A DNA stretch of 64,000 nucleotides, from contig NZ_FQWQ01000001.1 of assembly GCF_900129725.1 (NCBI RefSeq), forward strand, positions 558,001 through 622,000, read 5' to 3'. Source of the DNA: Chryseolinea serpens. Lineage in GTDB: Bacteria; Bacteroidota; Bacteroidia; Cytophagales; Cyclobacteriaceae. Within the stretch, counting starts at the first letter, position 1, and every line of letters starts with the position of its first letter. Of the stretch, positions 1 through 9,316 are shown in pieces. The position numbers were made by a program, and so were the translations under genes. The notes under the pieces were generated by a model, which was not told where the DNA came from, searched no databases, and saw nothing but the letters and a program-made list of their open reading frames with translations.

Positions 1-2
1 CC

Positions 3-137
3 ATCGTGATCGAGTACGAGCTTACCGACTACGCGCTGACGGTTCGCCCCGTGCTGACCGTGTTGAGCGAATGGGGCAGCATGCATCGCCGCAAGATCCG
101 GCAGGTCATGAAGCAGGAATTCGAGAGTAAGGCTTGA
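3..137 (+). CDS. HxlR-family transcriptional regulator, C-terminal end (partial)
   Basis: Only the last 44 residues are inside the window; the 5' end lies beyond the left edge. The reading frame open to the edge encodes a beta-wing segment (IEYELTDYALTV) followed by the final helix with VLSEWGSMHRRK. This matches the end of HxlR-type winged-helix regulators (YxLTxxGxxLxPVLxxLxxWG). Such proteins are small cytosolic DNA-binding dimers, often responding to reactive aldehydes, thiol stress or xenobiotics. What this one controls cannot be seen. The gene ends in TGA and is followed after 20 bases by a relic of an FtsX permease gene. The family call is fairly sure despite the short length. Confidence 0.7.
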   Translation: MVIEYELTDYALTVRPVLTVLSEWGSMHRRKIRQVMKQEFESKA

Positions 138-156
138 TCACGAAAGGCTCAATCCT

Positions 157-187
157 TGTTGAGGACAAATTTCAATACGACCGCCAC
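157..187 (+). pseudogene. Relic fragment of an FtsX permease gene
   Basis: These 31 bases match positions 2627-2657 of the downstream FtsX-type permease gene at 29 of 31 positions. That segment encodes VEDEFQYDRH just after the first membrane helix. Here the frame would read VEDKFQYDRHG and then stop. No other permease sequence surrounds it, so it looks like a leftover of a deleted paralogue or a recombination scar. Confidence 0.55.
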
Positions 188-210
188 GGTTAGCGATGGA
201 AGAAATAATC

Positions 211-2181
211 CTATGACGACTTGCGATAAACAATCAGCTCACTCCCTTCTTTGCCTTTCTTGTTGAACCTGGAAATGAAGTGATCGCCGTGGAGTTGCAC
301 GGAGCCGTCTGTTTTTAAATAGCCTGTGTTCTTAAAGTTCCGGTCCCAGATCAACAGCAGCTTGCTTTCGGGAATGCTCATGCAGAAGGCATCGCCGTTG
401 TCAATAAAGAAAATCGAGACGGGTATATTTTCCCAATTTTTAAAAAACACATGGCCGTCCAGTTCCACGACATGGGGTAACTTCACGCGCTCCTGGTTGC
501 CGTCGGGAGAATAGATCGTGTCGCGCCGGGCCATAAGTTCGAAAGTTTCCGGTGGTGGAATGAGTTCGATTCGGTCGAGCTTCGGCAAGGTCCAGGCCAC
601 GTATTTTCCATGGTAGGCCGCGCCGGCCAGGTATTTGTTGTCGGGTGAAAAACGCGCGATCTCCATCCCAAAGTTATGGCCAACGTCGTTATACAACACT
701 TCCCTGTAGTCTTTTACAAACGTAGTATGTGCCCAAAGCGTGGACTTCTTGTCGTTCTTCAGATCGTAGAACTGTGACTTTATCGAGTAGCCGTAGCAAG
801 TCATGTATTGAAAGTCTCCGGAGAAGGTACATTCCCGGTTTCCATGTGCATATTCAAATTCTCCCACCGGTTGTCCCTGAAAGTCGCTGATGACATTCCC
901 CTTTTTCTCATCCGCAGCGATCAGCCATTCCTTAGCGGCTATGATCCTTTTAGTCGAAGTGGGCTCTTTTTTTTCCAAAACACCCTCGCGTGAATACGTC
1001 AACAGGCTTCCGCTGAAGATCACCAGGTATTTGTTTTCCCTGGCGAAATAGGCCAGATCTTCAATGTGTGGCGAGGGAAGGTGCTTTCCTTTCTTCTTTT
1101 CCGCAGGGAGCGTTAGGGTAAGCACCTGGTTGTCGTTGGTGATGATGAAATTATTAATGAAGAACTCGTCGGTTTCTTCAAGATCGCGCGCCGTCAGGTT
1201 GAAGAAATCTCCAAAGCCCTCCTGGGATTCGAGCTTTACATCGAGAAGCACCTCACCACCGAGCGCAAACTTCATAAGCCGGTAATCATCCGTCAGCACG
1301 ATCGACTCTCCTTTCTTGTTCACCAGGTAAGAGCGCACCTGGAATTCGGAGAGATCCAGTCTCAACGCTTCAACGAACGTGGTCTTTTCCGATAACTTCA
1401 GATGCTCGTTCTGGTTTGCCAGCCGCTTTGCCCCGCGAACGAACGGATTCGAGAACGTTTTTTGCGCCAGCTTCTGCGCGCGATCGATAAATCCGTCGAA
1501 CGATTCCAGGTCGCGCGCTGCTTCCTGGTTCGATACCTTCAATTTTTCTGTTATCCCGTTTATGTAGGCCTCATAGGTAAGGTCGAGCTGTTGGTTGGCC
1601 AAGTCTGTCTTGCCCGCGAAAACCAACAGGAACGTGTGCGCCAGTGGATACTTTCTGGTGTCAAAGATCTTTTGGACATCCGAATGCTCCGTGAGATCGG
1701 CAACCAGTGTAGCGAGTTGACCATTTAAAAATTCTGGAAGCGGAATAAACTTATCCGCATCAAGCGGACCGCTCAGTGCCCGCACCACATTGGCCTTGAA
1801 TTGCTGTGAGGCCGTGGGCGTATAGAAGCTGTCCGGGTTGAAATCCTCAAAGTCGAGACGTGCTTTTAAACTGACGGAGGGATGCTCATATAGCGAGGCC
1901 GTTGAAAATTTACCGGAATGTTGGGCGAACCACTTTTCATACGCCGGGTAAGACAAGCCTGGCAAGAGATAAAATGTAAGGTAGATATCTTCGGCAGCCT
2001 CGTCGTAATAGAGGGCACTGCTCCCTGCCCCGATCTTGATCACCTGGTCGAAGCCGTTATGCTGACGCAGGAACTGTTTCTTTGACTTTTGATATTTGAA
2101 ACCAACTTCGCTAAGCTTTTGCTCGATCAGGGTAGCTACCTTACCAAAAAGGATGTCGTCTACCGTAGATTTTTTTATCAT
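211..2181 (-). CDS. Unassigned 656-residue protein, propeller-like C-terminal half
   Basis: Not recognised as a named family. No signal peptide or membrane helix is visible, so it is probably cytosolic. Residues 1-60 are charged and helical and recall the start of DUF4304-type domains (IEQKLSEVGFKYQKSKKQF). Residues about 300-640 contain repeated short beta-rich units such as ARFSPDNKYLAGAAYHGKY and GDFQYMTCYGYSIKSQFYDL, which look like WD/propeller blades. It is transcribed divergently from the frameshifted FtsX gene across a 320-base spacer and stands alone. Start chosen at the ATG whose product begins MIKKSTVDD; nothing upstream in frame looks coding. Function unknown. Confidence 0.75.
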   Translation of the reverse strand: MIKKSTVDDILFGKVATLIEQKLSEVGFKYQKSKKQFLRQHNGFDQVIKIGAGSSALYYDEAAEDIYLTFYLLPGLSYPAYEKWFAQHSGKFSTASLYEHPSVSLKARLDFEDFNPDSFYTPTASQQFKANVVRALSGPLDADKFIPLPEFLNGQLATLVADLTEHSDVQKIFDTRKYPLAHTFLLVFAGKTDLANQQLDLTYEAYINGITEKLKVSNQEAARDLESFDGFIDRAQKLAQKTFSNPFVRGAKRLANQNEHLKLSEKTTFVEALRLDLSEFQVRSYLVNKKGESIVLTDDYRLMKFALGGEVLLDVKLESQEGFGDFFNLTARDLEETDEFFINNFIITNDNQVLTLTLPAEKKKGKHLPSPHIEDLAYFARENKYLVIFSGSLLTYSREGVLEKKEPTSTKRIIAAKEWLIAADEKKGNVISDFQGQPVGEFEYAHGNRECTFSGDFQYMTCYGYSIKSQFYDLKNDKKSTLWAHTTFVKDYREVLYNDVGHNFGMEIARFSPDNKYLAGAAYHGKYVAWTLPKLDRIELIPPPETFELMARRDTIYSPDGNQERVKLPHVVELDGHVFFKNWENIPVSIFFIDNGDAFCMSIPESKLLLIWDRNFKNTGYLKTDGSVQLHGDHFISRFNKKGKEGSELIVYRKSS

Positions 2182-2501
2182 TCGAAAAACGTTTTCCGGG
2201 CAATATATTTAAATAATCAATGGATTGAATATTAAAGATTCCGACCAAAACCTGCACGAATCTGCCCGATCCATATAAATCTCTGTGATTCAAATTATTA
2301 ATTGAATCAACGCCGGAGCGGGCGAAATGCTGAAAAGAATATGGAGCAGAAACGATCTGGTTTACCGGATTTTAAACGAACCTCCACAGTCCCATTTCCG
2401 GTCAGTTGTGTTCACTAGTGTGACCGGCCGGTCTTGGAATGTGTCATATCCGGGCCGTTATCGGGCATGGCACCAATTTGGCAAGAGACCCCCAAACCCC
2501 T
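2182..2501. promoter_or_regulatory. Divergent intergenic region with a dyad
   Basis: This 320-base gene-free stretch separates two divergently transcribed genes. The only clear structure is the dyad GATTCAA-N8-TTGAATC at 2287-2308, which could be an operator. No good TAnnTTTG box was found on either strand. Short open frames here have no protein-like character. Confidence 0.35.
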
Positions 2502-4938
2502 ATGCTTATGTTCCGGAACTACCTCAAGATCGCTTTTCGCAACCTCATGCGTTCGAAGGCCTACTCCCTCATCAACATCTGTGGGCTTTCCCTGGGCGTG
2601 GCCTGCTGCCTGCTCCTGGCCCTGTATGTTGAGGACGAATTTCAATATGACCGCCACCACGAGCGATTAAGCGATCTGTACCGGATCGATACGCAATTTG
2701 AAGCCAACGTGGTAGGCTTTGACAAACTGGGCAGCGTCTCTCCCCCGATCCCGATGACCCTAAAGGATGAGCTTCCGGAAATTGAAGCCGCCGCCCGCAT
2801 CGTGCCCACCTTTGGCAGTGCAAACCTGATCCAGTACGAAGACAAAAAATTCTACGAGTCGAACGCCTTCGTGGCCGATTCTACGCTCTTCGATGTGCTT
2901 ACATTTGACTTTATTGAAGGCACTCCCAAGAAAGCGCTGGCCGATGCCAACACTGTGGTGATTGCCGAATCCATTGCACGCAAGCTTTTTGGCGATGAAC
3001 CGGCACTGGATAAAAGTATCCTGATCACCCAAGGGGGCACTCCGGTCAACTATAAGATCACCGGCGTTTATAAGCCCAAGAAAACCTTCCTGGATGCAAA
3101 TTTCTTTACCTCCGTCATGAGCGAAGGCGGGTCGGGTGAATACATCCGGAAAAATGAAAACGCAGCCAACGAATGGGCCGGGCAAAATTTTGTTGGGGGT
3201 TACATCAAGCTGGCGCCGGGGCATTCGCCGAAGGAAGTGGAGAAAAGGATCAACGAGGTTTTGATCAAATACGGTTCGGAAGATATGAAAGCCCTGGGGA
3301 TCACCAAGACCTTGTTCCTGGAACCTGTAAAAGATATCTACCTGAGATCGCACGTGGACAAGAGCCGGCGGATCACCTATATCTATACGATCGTTTCCAT
3401 CGCGTCGTTCATCCTGGTTCTGGCCTGTATTAATTTTATGAACCTCTCCACCGCCAAGGCCACCAAACGAGCATCGGAAATCGGCATCAGGAAAGTTATG
3501 GGAGCGTTCCGCGGCAGCCTGATCCGGCAGATCCTCGGCGAAGCCATGGTGGTGGTGGCGATCTCCATGCTCATCAGCGTGATCCTGGTGCTGGTAGCCT
3601 TGCCGTTATTCAATGAACTTTCGGGCAAAGCCATCGCCTTCAACCAGGAGAACGTCTTGTTTTTTGGGACGGCCCTGCTGGTGCTGATGGTCCTCACCGG
3701 GTTGATCGCAGGAAGCTACCCGGCGTTCTACATCTCTTCGTTCCAGCCGGCAACCGTATTGAAAGGAAAATTCACCATGAACAAAACCTCGGGACGCCTG
3801 CGTCAGGGCCTGGTGGTGCTTCAATTTATGGTGGCCATCGTGCTGGGCTGCGGCATGCTGGTGATCTCGCGCCAGCTCTCGTTCATGAAGCACAAGGATC
3901 TTGGTTTTAATCCCGAAGCAAAGATCATCATCCCGCTTCGCACGGCGGATGCGAAAAAAGAAATATGAATCCTTGAGAACAGAGCTCGAAAAAATGAACT
4001 TCATCCAGGCGGTTTCGGCCACCAGCTATCCTCCTGGAAATAATATCTTTAACGACATGGCTTTCTACATGGAAGGCGGCAGCATGGACAACGCTATTCT
4101 TAACCGCTTGAACAGCATCGACGCAGGCTACATGGAGATGCTGGGCATCAAGCTCATCGCCGGCCGGCCCTTCACCACCAACCGTGCGGCGGATTCCAAA
4201 GGCAATCTCATTATCAACCGGACGTCGGCAAAGAAATTCGGTATCGAGCCGGAAAAAATGATCGGGCAAAAGCTCTATTTCGACTGGCAGGGAAAGAACT
4301 ATCCCTTCCAGGTGGTCGGCGTTGCCGAGGACTATAACCAAACTTCATTAAAGGATCCCATCATCCCGATCGTTTTTCAAATCCCCGAGAATGCGAATGA
4401 GTACGGCTATTTGATTGCCAGCGTCAACTCCTCCGGTCTGTCGGAGGCGGTTTCCAGCATCGAAGAAGTATGGAAAAGCCAGGTAGCCGATGCGCCCTTT
4501 GAATATACCTTCCTCGATGACAATATTCAGAAGCAATACCTGGAAGACCAGCGCGTCTCTAAGATCATCACCTACTTCACGGCCATCGCCATCATCATCT
4601 GCAGCCTCGGACTGTATGGACTGTCCTCTTTCATGGCCGAACGACGACTCAAAGAAATCGGCGTGCGAAAAGTGATGGGAGCCAGTGTGATGCAGATCAT
4701 GGGAATGATGTCGCGGGAGTTTGTCAAGCTGGTGCTGCTGGCCTTTGTGATCGCCGCTCCCCTGGCCTGGTATGCCATGAACCAATGGCTGCAGGCCTTT
4801 GAATATAAAGTGCCCCTGGATGTATCCATCTTCACGTTCGCCGGTCTCGGCGCCATCGCGATCGCTTTGCTGACGGTAAGTTATGAATCTTTAAAGGCAG
4901 CCAGTGCAGACCCGGCGAGGACGTTGAGAAACGAGTAA
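2502..4938 (+). pseudogene. FtsX/MacB-type ABC transporter permease, frameshifted
   Basis: This is a homologue of the long Bacteroidota FtsX permeases, which have two MacB-like periplasmic domains and two FtsX membrane domains, usually about 800 residues. The first frame (2502-3968) encodes the N-terminal helix (LINICGLSLGVACCLLLALY), a periplasmic core domain, and an FtsX domain with EIGIRKVMGA at residues 326-335. It stops just after DAKKE. The second frame, up to 4938, carries the second periplasmic domain and EIGVRKVMGA. Removing one A from the A6 run at 3954-3959 rejoins them as DAKKKYESL with no lost conserved sequence. The break is therefore a single-base insertion, a slippage site or a sequencing error. 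The start is the ATG of MLMFRNYLK (2502; 2508 is equally possible). No ATPase gene is adjacent. Confidence 0.85.
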
Positions 4939-4990
4939 CCCCTCCCCCCGGTAGCGCAGACGTCACTTTTAAGTCTGGCGCTATTGCTAT

Positions 4991-5011
4991 TATACCTACA
5001 TTTAGAGTATA
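4991..5011 (+). promoter_or_regulatory. Candidate PadR operator upstream of the PadR gene
   Basis: The dyad TATAC-N11-GTATA ends 7 bases before the PadR start codon and contains a -7-like box, TACATTTA (4997-5004, one mismatch to TAnnTTTG). PadR proteins commonly repress their own operon by binding such dyads. The assignment is an inference from position and symmetry. Confidence 0.35.
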
Positions 5012-5018
5012 TTCGTTC

Positions 5019-5360
5019 ATGAAAAAGTACCAGCTCGGCGAATTTGAAGAAGTGGTGATCCTCACCATCGGAATTTTGAACAACCAAGCCTATAGCGTTT
5101 CGATAAAAGATGAGATCGAATCCAGGCTTTCGCGCACCGTCAGCTTTGGTGCGCTCCACACCGCACTGAAGCGGTTGGAAGAAAAGGGTTATCTCCGGTC
5201 ATACGCAGGCGAATCGACTGAAGAAAGAGCGGGCCGACCCAGGCAGTATTTCGAGATCACCGCCATGGGCAAGAAGGCCATGCTGTATGCCAAAGAGACG
5301 CGCGACGAGCTGTGGAAAGCGATCCCAAAAACCGTCTTGCAAACCAACTTGCTGAGTTGA
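5019..5360 (+). CDS. PadR-family transcriptional regulator
   Basis: A 113-residue winged-helix protein. Residues 1-80 carry the PadR fold: LGEFEEVVILTIGILNNQAYSVSIKDEIE, then SFGALHTALKRLEEKGYL (recognition helix and wing) and GRPRQYFEIT in the wing. This is the short PadR subtype that ends soon after the DNA-binding domain. It sits 5 bases upstream of the permease gene at 5366, a pairing seen often in Bacteroidota and Acidobacteria, where PadR probably represses the permease and itself. The start is the ATG preceded by a TATAC/GTATA dyad. Inducer unknown. Confidence 0.92.
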   Translation: MKKYQLGEFEEVVILTIGILNNQAYSVSIKDEIESRLSRTVSFGALHTALKRLEEKGYLRSYAGESTEERAGRPRQYFEITAMGKKAMLYAKETRDELWKAIPKTVLQTNLLS

Positions 5361-5365
5361 GCCCT

Positions 5366-8050
5366 ATGAACAAACCGGTTGCCCATCCTCCCCTGCTCTT
5401 CCTGAAGTTCTTCCGCTGGTACTGCGATCCAAAAATGCTGGACTACATTGAAGGAGACCTGATGGAGGCCTATCACGCGCGGCTAAAGAAATACGGCAAG
5501 CGAAAAGCGGACGCGAAGTTCATCGTCGACGTGCTGCTTCTCTTCCGGCCGGGTATCATCCGATCAAAAGCGAAGTATAACACTTTAAAGCGTTCCCATA
5601 TGATCAACAGCTATTTCAAAACCGGTTGGAGGAATCTCCTGAGGAGTAAGCTCCACAGCGGCCTCAATATCGTGGGCCTCACGTTTGGCATCGTGTGCTT
5701 TTTGTTGATTGGGCTTTATGTTTTCGACGAACTCACGTTCGATCAACAACATGTCAACGCCGAACGGATCTATCGTGTGATAGAACATAAGAATGTGCGT
5801 GGCGAGGCGACCACCATCGCGGCAGCGGGCTATAAGCTTGCCGAAGAATCAAAGCATTCCATACCCGAAGTTGAAAACATCACGCGCATCATGCGGACTG
5901 GAAGAGCTAACCTGGTGGATCCGGAGAATCCTGTCCCCTTCCAGGAAACGGTGACGATCGCCGACGATCATTTCCTGGAAATATTTGACTTCCCCCTGGT
6001 GGAAGGCGATCGGCGTACCGCTTTAAAAGAGCCCGCCTCCATCATCATCGACGAAGACCTGGCCCTGCGCATTTTTAACCGGACGGACGTGATGGGTAAG
6101 AACCTGCAATTCAGTCACCTCCCTTTCCCGCTAAAGATCACCGGCATCTTAAAGAACCATCCCCGCAATTCCAGCTTCAACTTTAATTGTGTGATGTCTG
6201 AGTCGAGTTATTATGCCGCGGATTATTTTAAAGAAACCATGGCCAGCGATTGGGCATCGAACAGTTTTTCGGTTTACGCTTTGCTGAGACCGGATTCGAG
6301 ACCCGATTCCGTATCAAAAAAAATGACCCGGCTCGTGCTCACCAACTTCAAGCCTGATGAAGGGACAAAACTTTCCTATAGTCTTCAACCCCTGAAAGAA
6401 CTGCACCTGAAATCGGCCGGCATATTCGACGGCGCCCGAAACACCAACGTGGAAGGTATCCCCCAAGGGAACCCGCTCTATGTCACGATATTTTCATTCA
6501 CGGCCTTGTTTGTCCTTCTGATCGCCGCGATCAATTATACGAACCTCACCACCGCGCGAGCATCGGGCCGCGTAAAAGAGATCGGTGTCCGCAAGGCCAT
6601 CGGCGCCATGCGCAGCAATCTGATCGGACAGTTCCTGTTTGAGTCGTGGCTAACGACGGGGATTGCCTTTATTTTAGCCATCGGTGTTGTGAAGTTGGTG
6701 CTTCCGCCTTTTAATCATTTTGCGAACAAGGAGCTTTCGCTTTTCTCCGTGGACTATCATTTCTGGATCTATGCGATGACGGCGATCGTTGTCATCGGAT
6801 TTTTGTCGGGCAGCTATTCGGCTTTATTGCTTTCCCGTTTGAAACCCGTGTCGCTGTTGAAGGGATTGAAACTTCAAACCACCGGCGACCTGTCGGTGAG
6901 GACGGGGTTGGTCATTTTTCAGTTCACGATCTCTATTGTGATGATCATTGGCACCCTGGTGTTGCTGTTGCAGGTGCGTTACCTCAACCATACCGACCTG
7001 GGTTTCAATAAAGACCTCATGGTGGTCATCGATGTGAATACAAGAAAGGCGCGGTCGAACTTCGAAACGATAAAAGATCAAATGAGCAAGATCGCCTCCG
7101 TGAAAAGCGTGTCGGTGACCTCGCGTGTGCCGGGTGAATGGAAGACACTCCGCACGGTCAAGGTGAGCGTGGAAGGGAGCACCGACGCGCCGGGCACATC
7201 CTACCTGTTCGGTGCCGACAAGGAGTTCATGCAAACATTCGAGGTGACCTTGCTCCAGGGAAGAAACTTCCGCGAAGCCTATGATTCGTCCAGTATCATC
7301 ATCAACGAAACCGCGGCCAGGATGTTGAACATCACCGGGGTTTCGGAGCAAATGGTAGAGATCCCGGCGGCGTCGCGCGACGGGTACTTTGAAACGCTGG
7401 AGGTTCCGTTTAAGCCCCGCGTGATCGGCATCGTAAAAGATTTTCATTTTCAATCCTTGCGCGATAAAATTCAGCCGCTCATCCTGGCGTACAACAATAA
7501 CCCCATTCATGTGATCGATTATTACTCGGTACGCATAGCACCCGTGGATATACCCGGCACCCTCAACAAACTCAAGGCCATCATGGTGGCCAACGATGCC
7601 GACGATCCTTTCGAATATCATTTTCTGGACGATCAGCTGGCGTTATTTTATGTTGAAGACGCACGACGGCAGACACTTCTGGGTTGGGCCGCATTGGCCA
7701 CCATCTTCATTGCGTGCCTCGGGCTTTTCGGACTCGCCACCTACTCCACGGAACAGCGCGTGAAGGAAATCGGCATCAGAAAAGTTTTGGGAGCGACGGT
7801 CGTGGGGCTTGTTTCCCTACTGTCGCGCGATTTTCTGAAGTTGGTGTTGATCGCGAATGGCATTGCCTTTCCGATCGCCTGGTGGGCAACAAACCGGTGG
7901 CTGCAGGAATATGCGTATCATATTGATGTGGAATGGTGGGTGTTTGCTGCAGCAGGTACTTTGGCCCTGGGGATTGCTTTGATGACCATAAGCTATCAGG
8001 CTATAAAGACGGCAGTTGCAAATCCGGTGAATAGTCTTCGTTCGGAATGA
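5366..8050 (+). CDS. FtsX-type ABC permease with N-terminal prefix domain
   Basis: An 894-residue inner-membrane permease. Residues 1-75 form the soluble permease prefix domain (FLKFFRWYCDPKMLDYIEGDLMEAY) found in PadR-linked permeases. A first helix at 100-120 is followed by a MacB-like periplasmic domain, an FtsX domain with EIGVRKAIGA at 405-414, a second periplasmic domain, and a second FtsX domain with EIGIRKVLGA at 801-810. The chosen ATG lies 5 bases after the PadR stop; an earlier in-frame ATG at 5312 would overlap PadR by 49 bases and is less likely. By family, such proteins act as mechanotransmission-type permeases in export or envelope stress. The partner ATPase is not in this window. 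Transported substrate unknown. Confidence 0.92.
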   Translation: MNKPVAHPPLLFLKFFRWYCDPKMLDYIEGDLMEAYHARLKKYGKRKADAKFIVDVLLLFRPGIIRSKAKYNTLKRSHMINSYFKTGWRNLLRSKLHSGLNIVGLTFGIVCFLLIGLYVFDELTFDQQHVNAERIYRVIEHKNVRGEATTIAAAGYKLAEESKHSIPEVENITRIMRTGRANLVDPENPVPFQETVTIADDHFLEIFDFPLVEGDRRTALKEPASIIIDEDLALRIFNRTDVMGKNLQFSHLPFPLKITGILKNHPRNSSFNFNCVMSESSYYAADYFKETMASDWASNSFSVYALLRPDSRPDSVSKKMTRLVLTNFKPDEGTKLSYSLQPLKELHLKSAGIFDGARNTNVEGIPQGNPLYVTIFSFTALFVLLIAAINYTNLTTARASGRVKEIGVRKAIGAMRSNLIGQFLFESWLTTGIAFILAIGVVKLVLPPFNHFANKELSLFSVDYHFWIYAMTAIVVIGFLSGSYSALLLSRLKPVSLLKGLKLQTTGDLSVRTGLVIFQFTISIVMIIGTLVLLLQVRYLNHTDLGFNKDLMVVIDVNTRKARSNFETIKDQMSKIASVKSVSVTSRVPGEWKTLRTVKVSVEGSTDAPGTSYLFGADKEFMQTFEVTLLQGRNFREAYDSSSIIINETAARMLNITGVSEQMVEIPAASRDGYFETLEVPFKPRVIGIVKDFHFQSLRDKIQPLILAYNNNPIHVIDYYSVRIAPVDIPGTLNKLKAIMVANDADDPFEYHFLDDQLALFYVEDARRQTLLGWAALATIFIACLGLFGLATYSTEQRVKEIGIRKVLGATVVGLVSLLSRDFLKLVLIANGIAFPIAWWATNRWLQEYAYHIDVEWWVFAAAGTLALGIALMTISYQAIKTAVANPVNSLRSE

Positions 8051-8145
8051 GTAATCCAGTAGTCAGTAGCTAGTAGTAAGTAGTAAGTAGCTAGCTAGAG
8101 TTAAGAGCAGCAACGCAGATAGATTGGGTTGAGTCAGCTTCAATG

Positions 8146-8189
8146 AAAAAGCGAGGCGTGTCGGGGGTGAGACACATCCTCGCTTTTTT
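8146..8189. terminator. Bidirectional intrinsic terminator
   Basis: Stem AAAAAGCGAGG / CCTCGCTTTTT with an inner GTGTC/GACAC extension lies between two convergent genes. It has A and T tracts on both sides, so it can stop transcription from either direction. Confidence 0.85.
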
Positions 8190-8211
8190 ATAGGTGGACT
8201 AATAAACCCGT

Positions 8212-9090
8212 TTAAACCAGGTTCTTTTTAATGTACGAATAGCTTTTTTGCATGCTTACCAGTGGATCGCCGGGGGTTTGGTCTTGTTCGTTGAAGAAAT
8301 ATTTCAGGCCGGCTTCTTTGGCGTGTGCGAATATTTCTTTGAAGGGGATCACGCCGTTGCCTACTTCTGTGAAATCCTGTTTTGGTGTGTTGTCCATGTC
8401 TTTTACGTGCCAGAGCGGGAAGCGGCCTGGGTTTTTGCTGAACAAGGCCATGGGGTTTTGTTTGGCTTTATAGGTCCAGTACAGATCCAATTCCATTTTC
8501 ACGAGGGCGGCGTCGGTGTTGGTCAACAACACGTCGTAGGGGAGCTTGCCGTCCTGGGCGTCGAATTCGAAGGCGTGGTTGTGATAGCAAAGTTGAAGCC
8601 CGGCTTTCTTTGCGATTTCACCGGCCTGGTTCAGTTTGTCGGCGGTTTGTTTGTAGTGGTCGAGGGTGCCGCGTTCGGGCTCAAAGAGAAAGGCGCACAC
8701 CATATATTTCATGCCCACGGCCGCGGCGTCGTCAACCGCTTTTTGCCATTCGTTCGAGATCGTGCCTTTTGTATCCGGCATCGATTCGCCAAGCAGGTAA
8801 TGTCCACTGAACATCACCAGCCCGTTGTCGCTTAACACTTTTTTGAAAGCGGCGGGGGCCATGCCATAGAATGTTTGCGTGCCGGTATAGGTGGCGCCTT
8901 CCACCGAATTGAATCCGATCTTTGCTACCTGCGCCAGGGTGGCCACCGGATCTTTGGCCATCAACTCGCGAACGGTATAAAGTTGTACGCCGATGTAATC
9001 CGATTTCGATTTTGCAAATAAGGATGGACCGACTAATAGTCCGGCTGAGGCCACCGCGGTGGTTTTCAAAAATGATCGTCTGGTTACCAT
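8212..9090 (-). CDS. Sugar phosphate isomerase/epimerase-like TIM-barrel protein, Tat-exported
   Basis: A 292-residue AP-endonuclease-2/xylose-isomerase-like barrel. The N-terminus has a textbook Tat leader, TRRSFLKTTAVASAGLLVG ending near SLFA, so it folds in the cytosol and is exported. Barrel signatures include IGVQLYTVRELM (strand 1), IGFNSVEGATYTG, GLVMFSGHYLLGE, LQLCYHNHAFEF, VKMELDLYW, PLWHVKDMD and YFFNEQDQTPGDP. The His, Glu and Asp residues in these are the usual metal ligands. Secreted members of this group in Bacteroidota often act on keto-sugars or inositols rather than sugar phosphates. It stands alone, convergent with the permease. The exact substrate cannot be told. Confidence 0.88.
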   Translation of the reverse strand: MVTRRSFLKTTAVASAGLLVGPSLFAKSKSDYIGVQLYTVRELMAKDPVATLAQVAKIGFNSVEGATYTGTQTFYGMAPAAFKKVLSDNGLVMFSGHYLLGESMPDTKGTISNEWQKAVDDAAAVGMKYMVCAFLFEPERGTLDHYKQTADKLNQAGEIAKKAGLQLCYHNHAFEFDAQDGKLPYDVLLTNTDAALVKMELDLYWTYKAKQNPMALFSKNPGRFPLWHVKDMDNTPKQDFTEVGNGVIPFKEIFAHAKEAGLKYFFNEQDQTPGDPLVSMQKSYSYIKKNLV

Positions 9091-9316
9091 ATTGGAGTGT
9101 TTATTTGGGTTATTCTAATGTGTTAAATGTACACATCTTGGGCCAAATGATACGGATTGAAGGTGGCCATCTTAAATACTTTTCGGACAAGATCTAAACT
9201 GCTGATTCCTAATAATTTACTTGCTTTGACCGGCTCACTCGTGGCGCCAGGTTTCGGGCCGGTTTGTGACGCGCGCGGTTTTTACTATTTTGAGCGTGCC
9301 TGTTCCCCCAATCGAT

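Noticed and set aside
2327-2632. Separate small gene upstream of the frameshifted permease
   Set aside because: The frame has no protein-like features and overlaps the permease start region out of frame.
3954-3960. AAAAAAG read as a programmed -1 ribosomal frameshift site
   Set aside because: The zero-frame codons are not in the A AAA AAG register needed, and rejoining the permease requires a +1 (or -2) shift. Sequence error, insertion or transcriptional slippage fits better.
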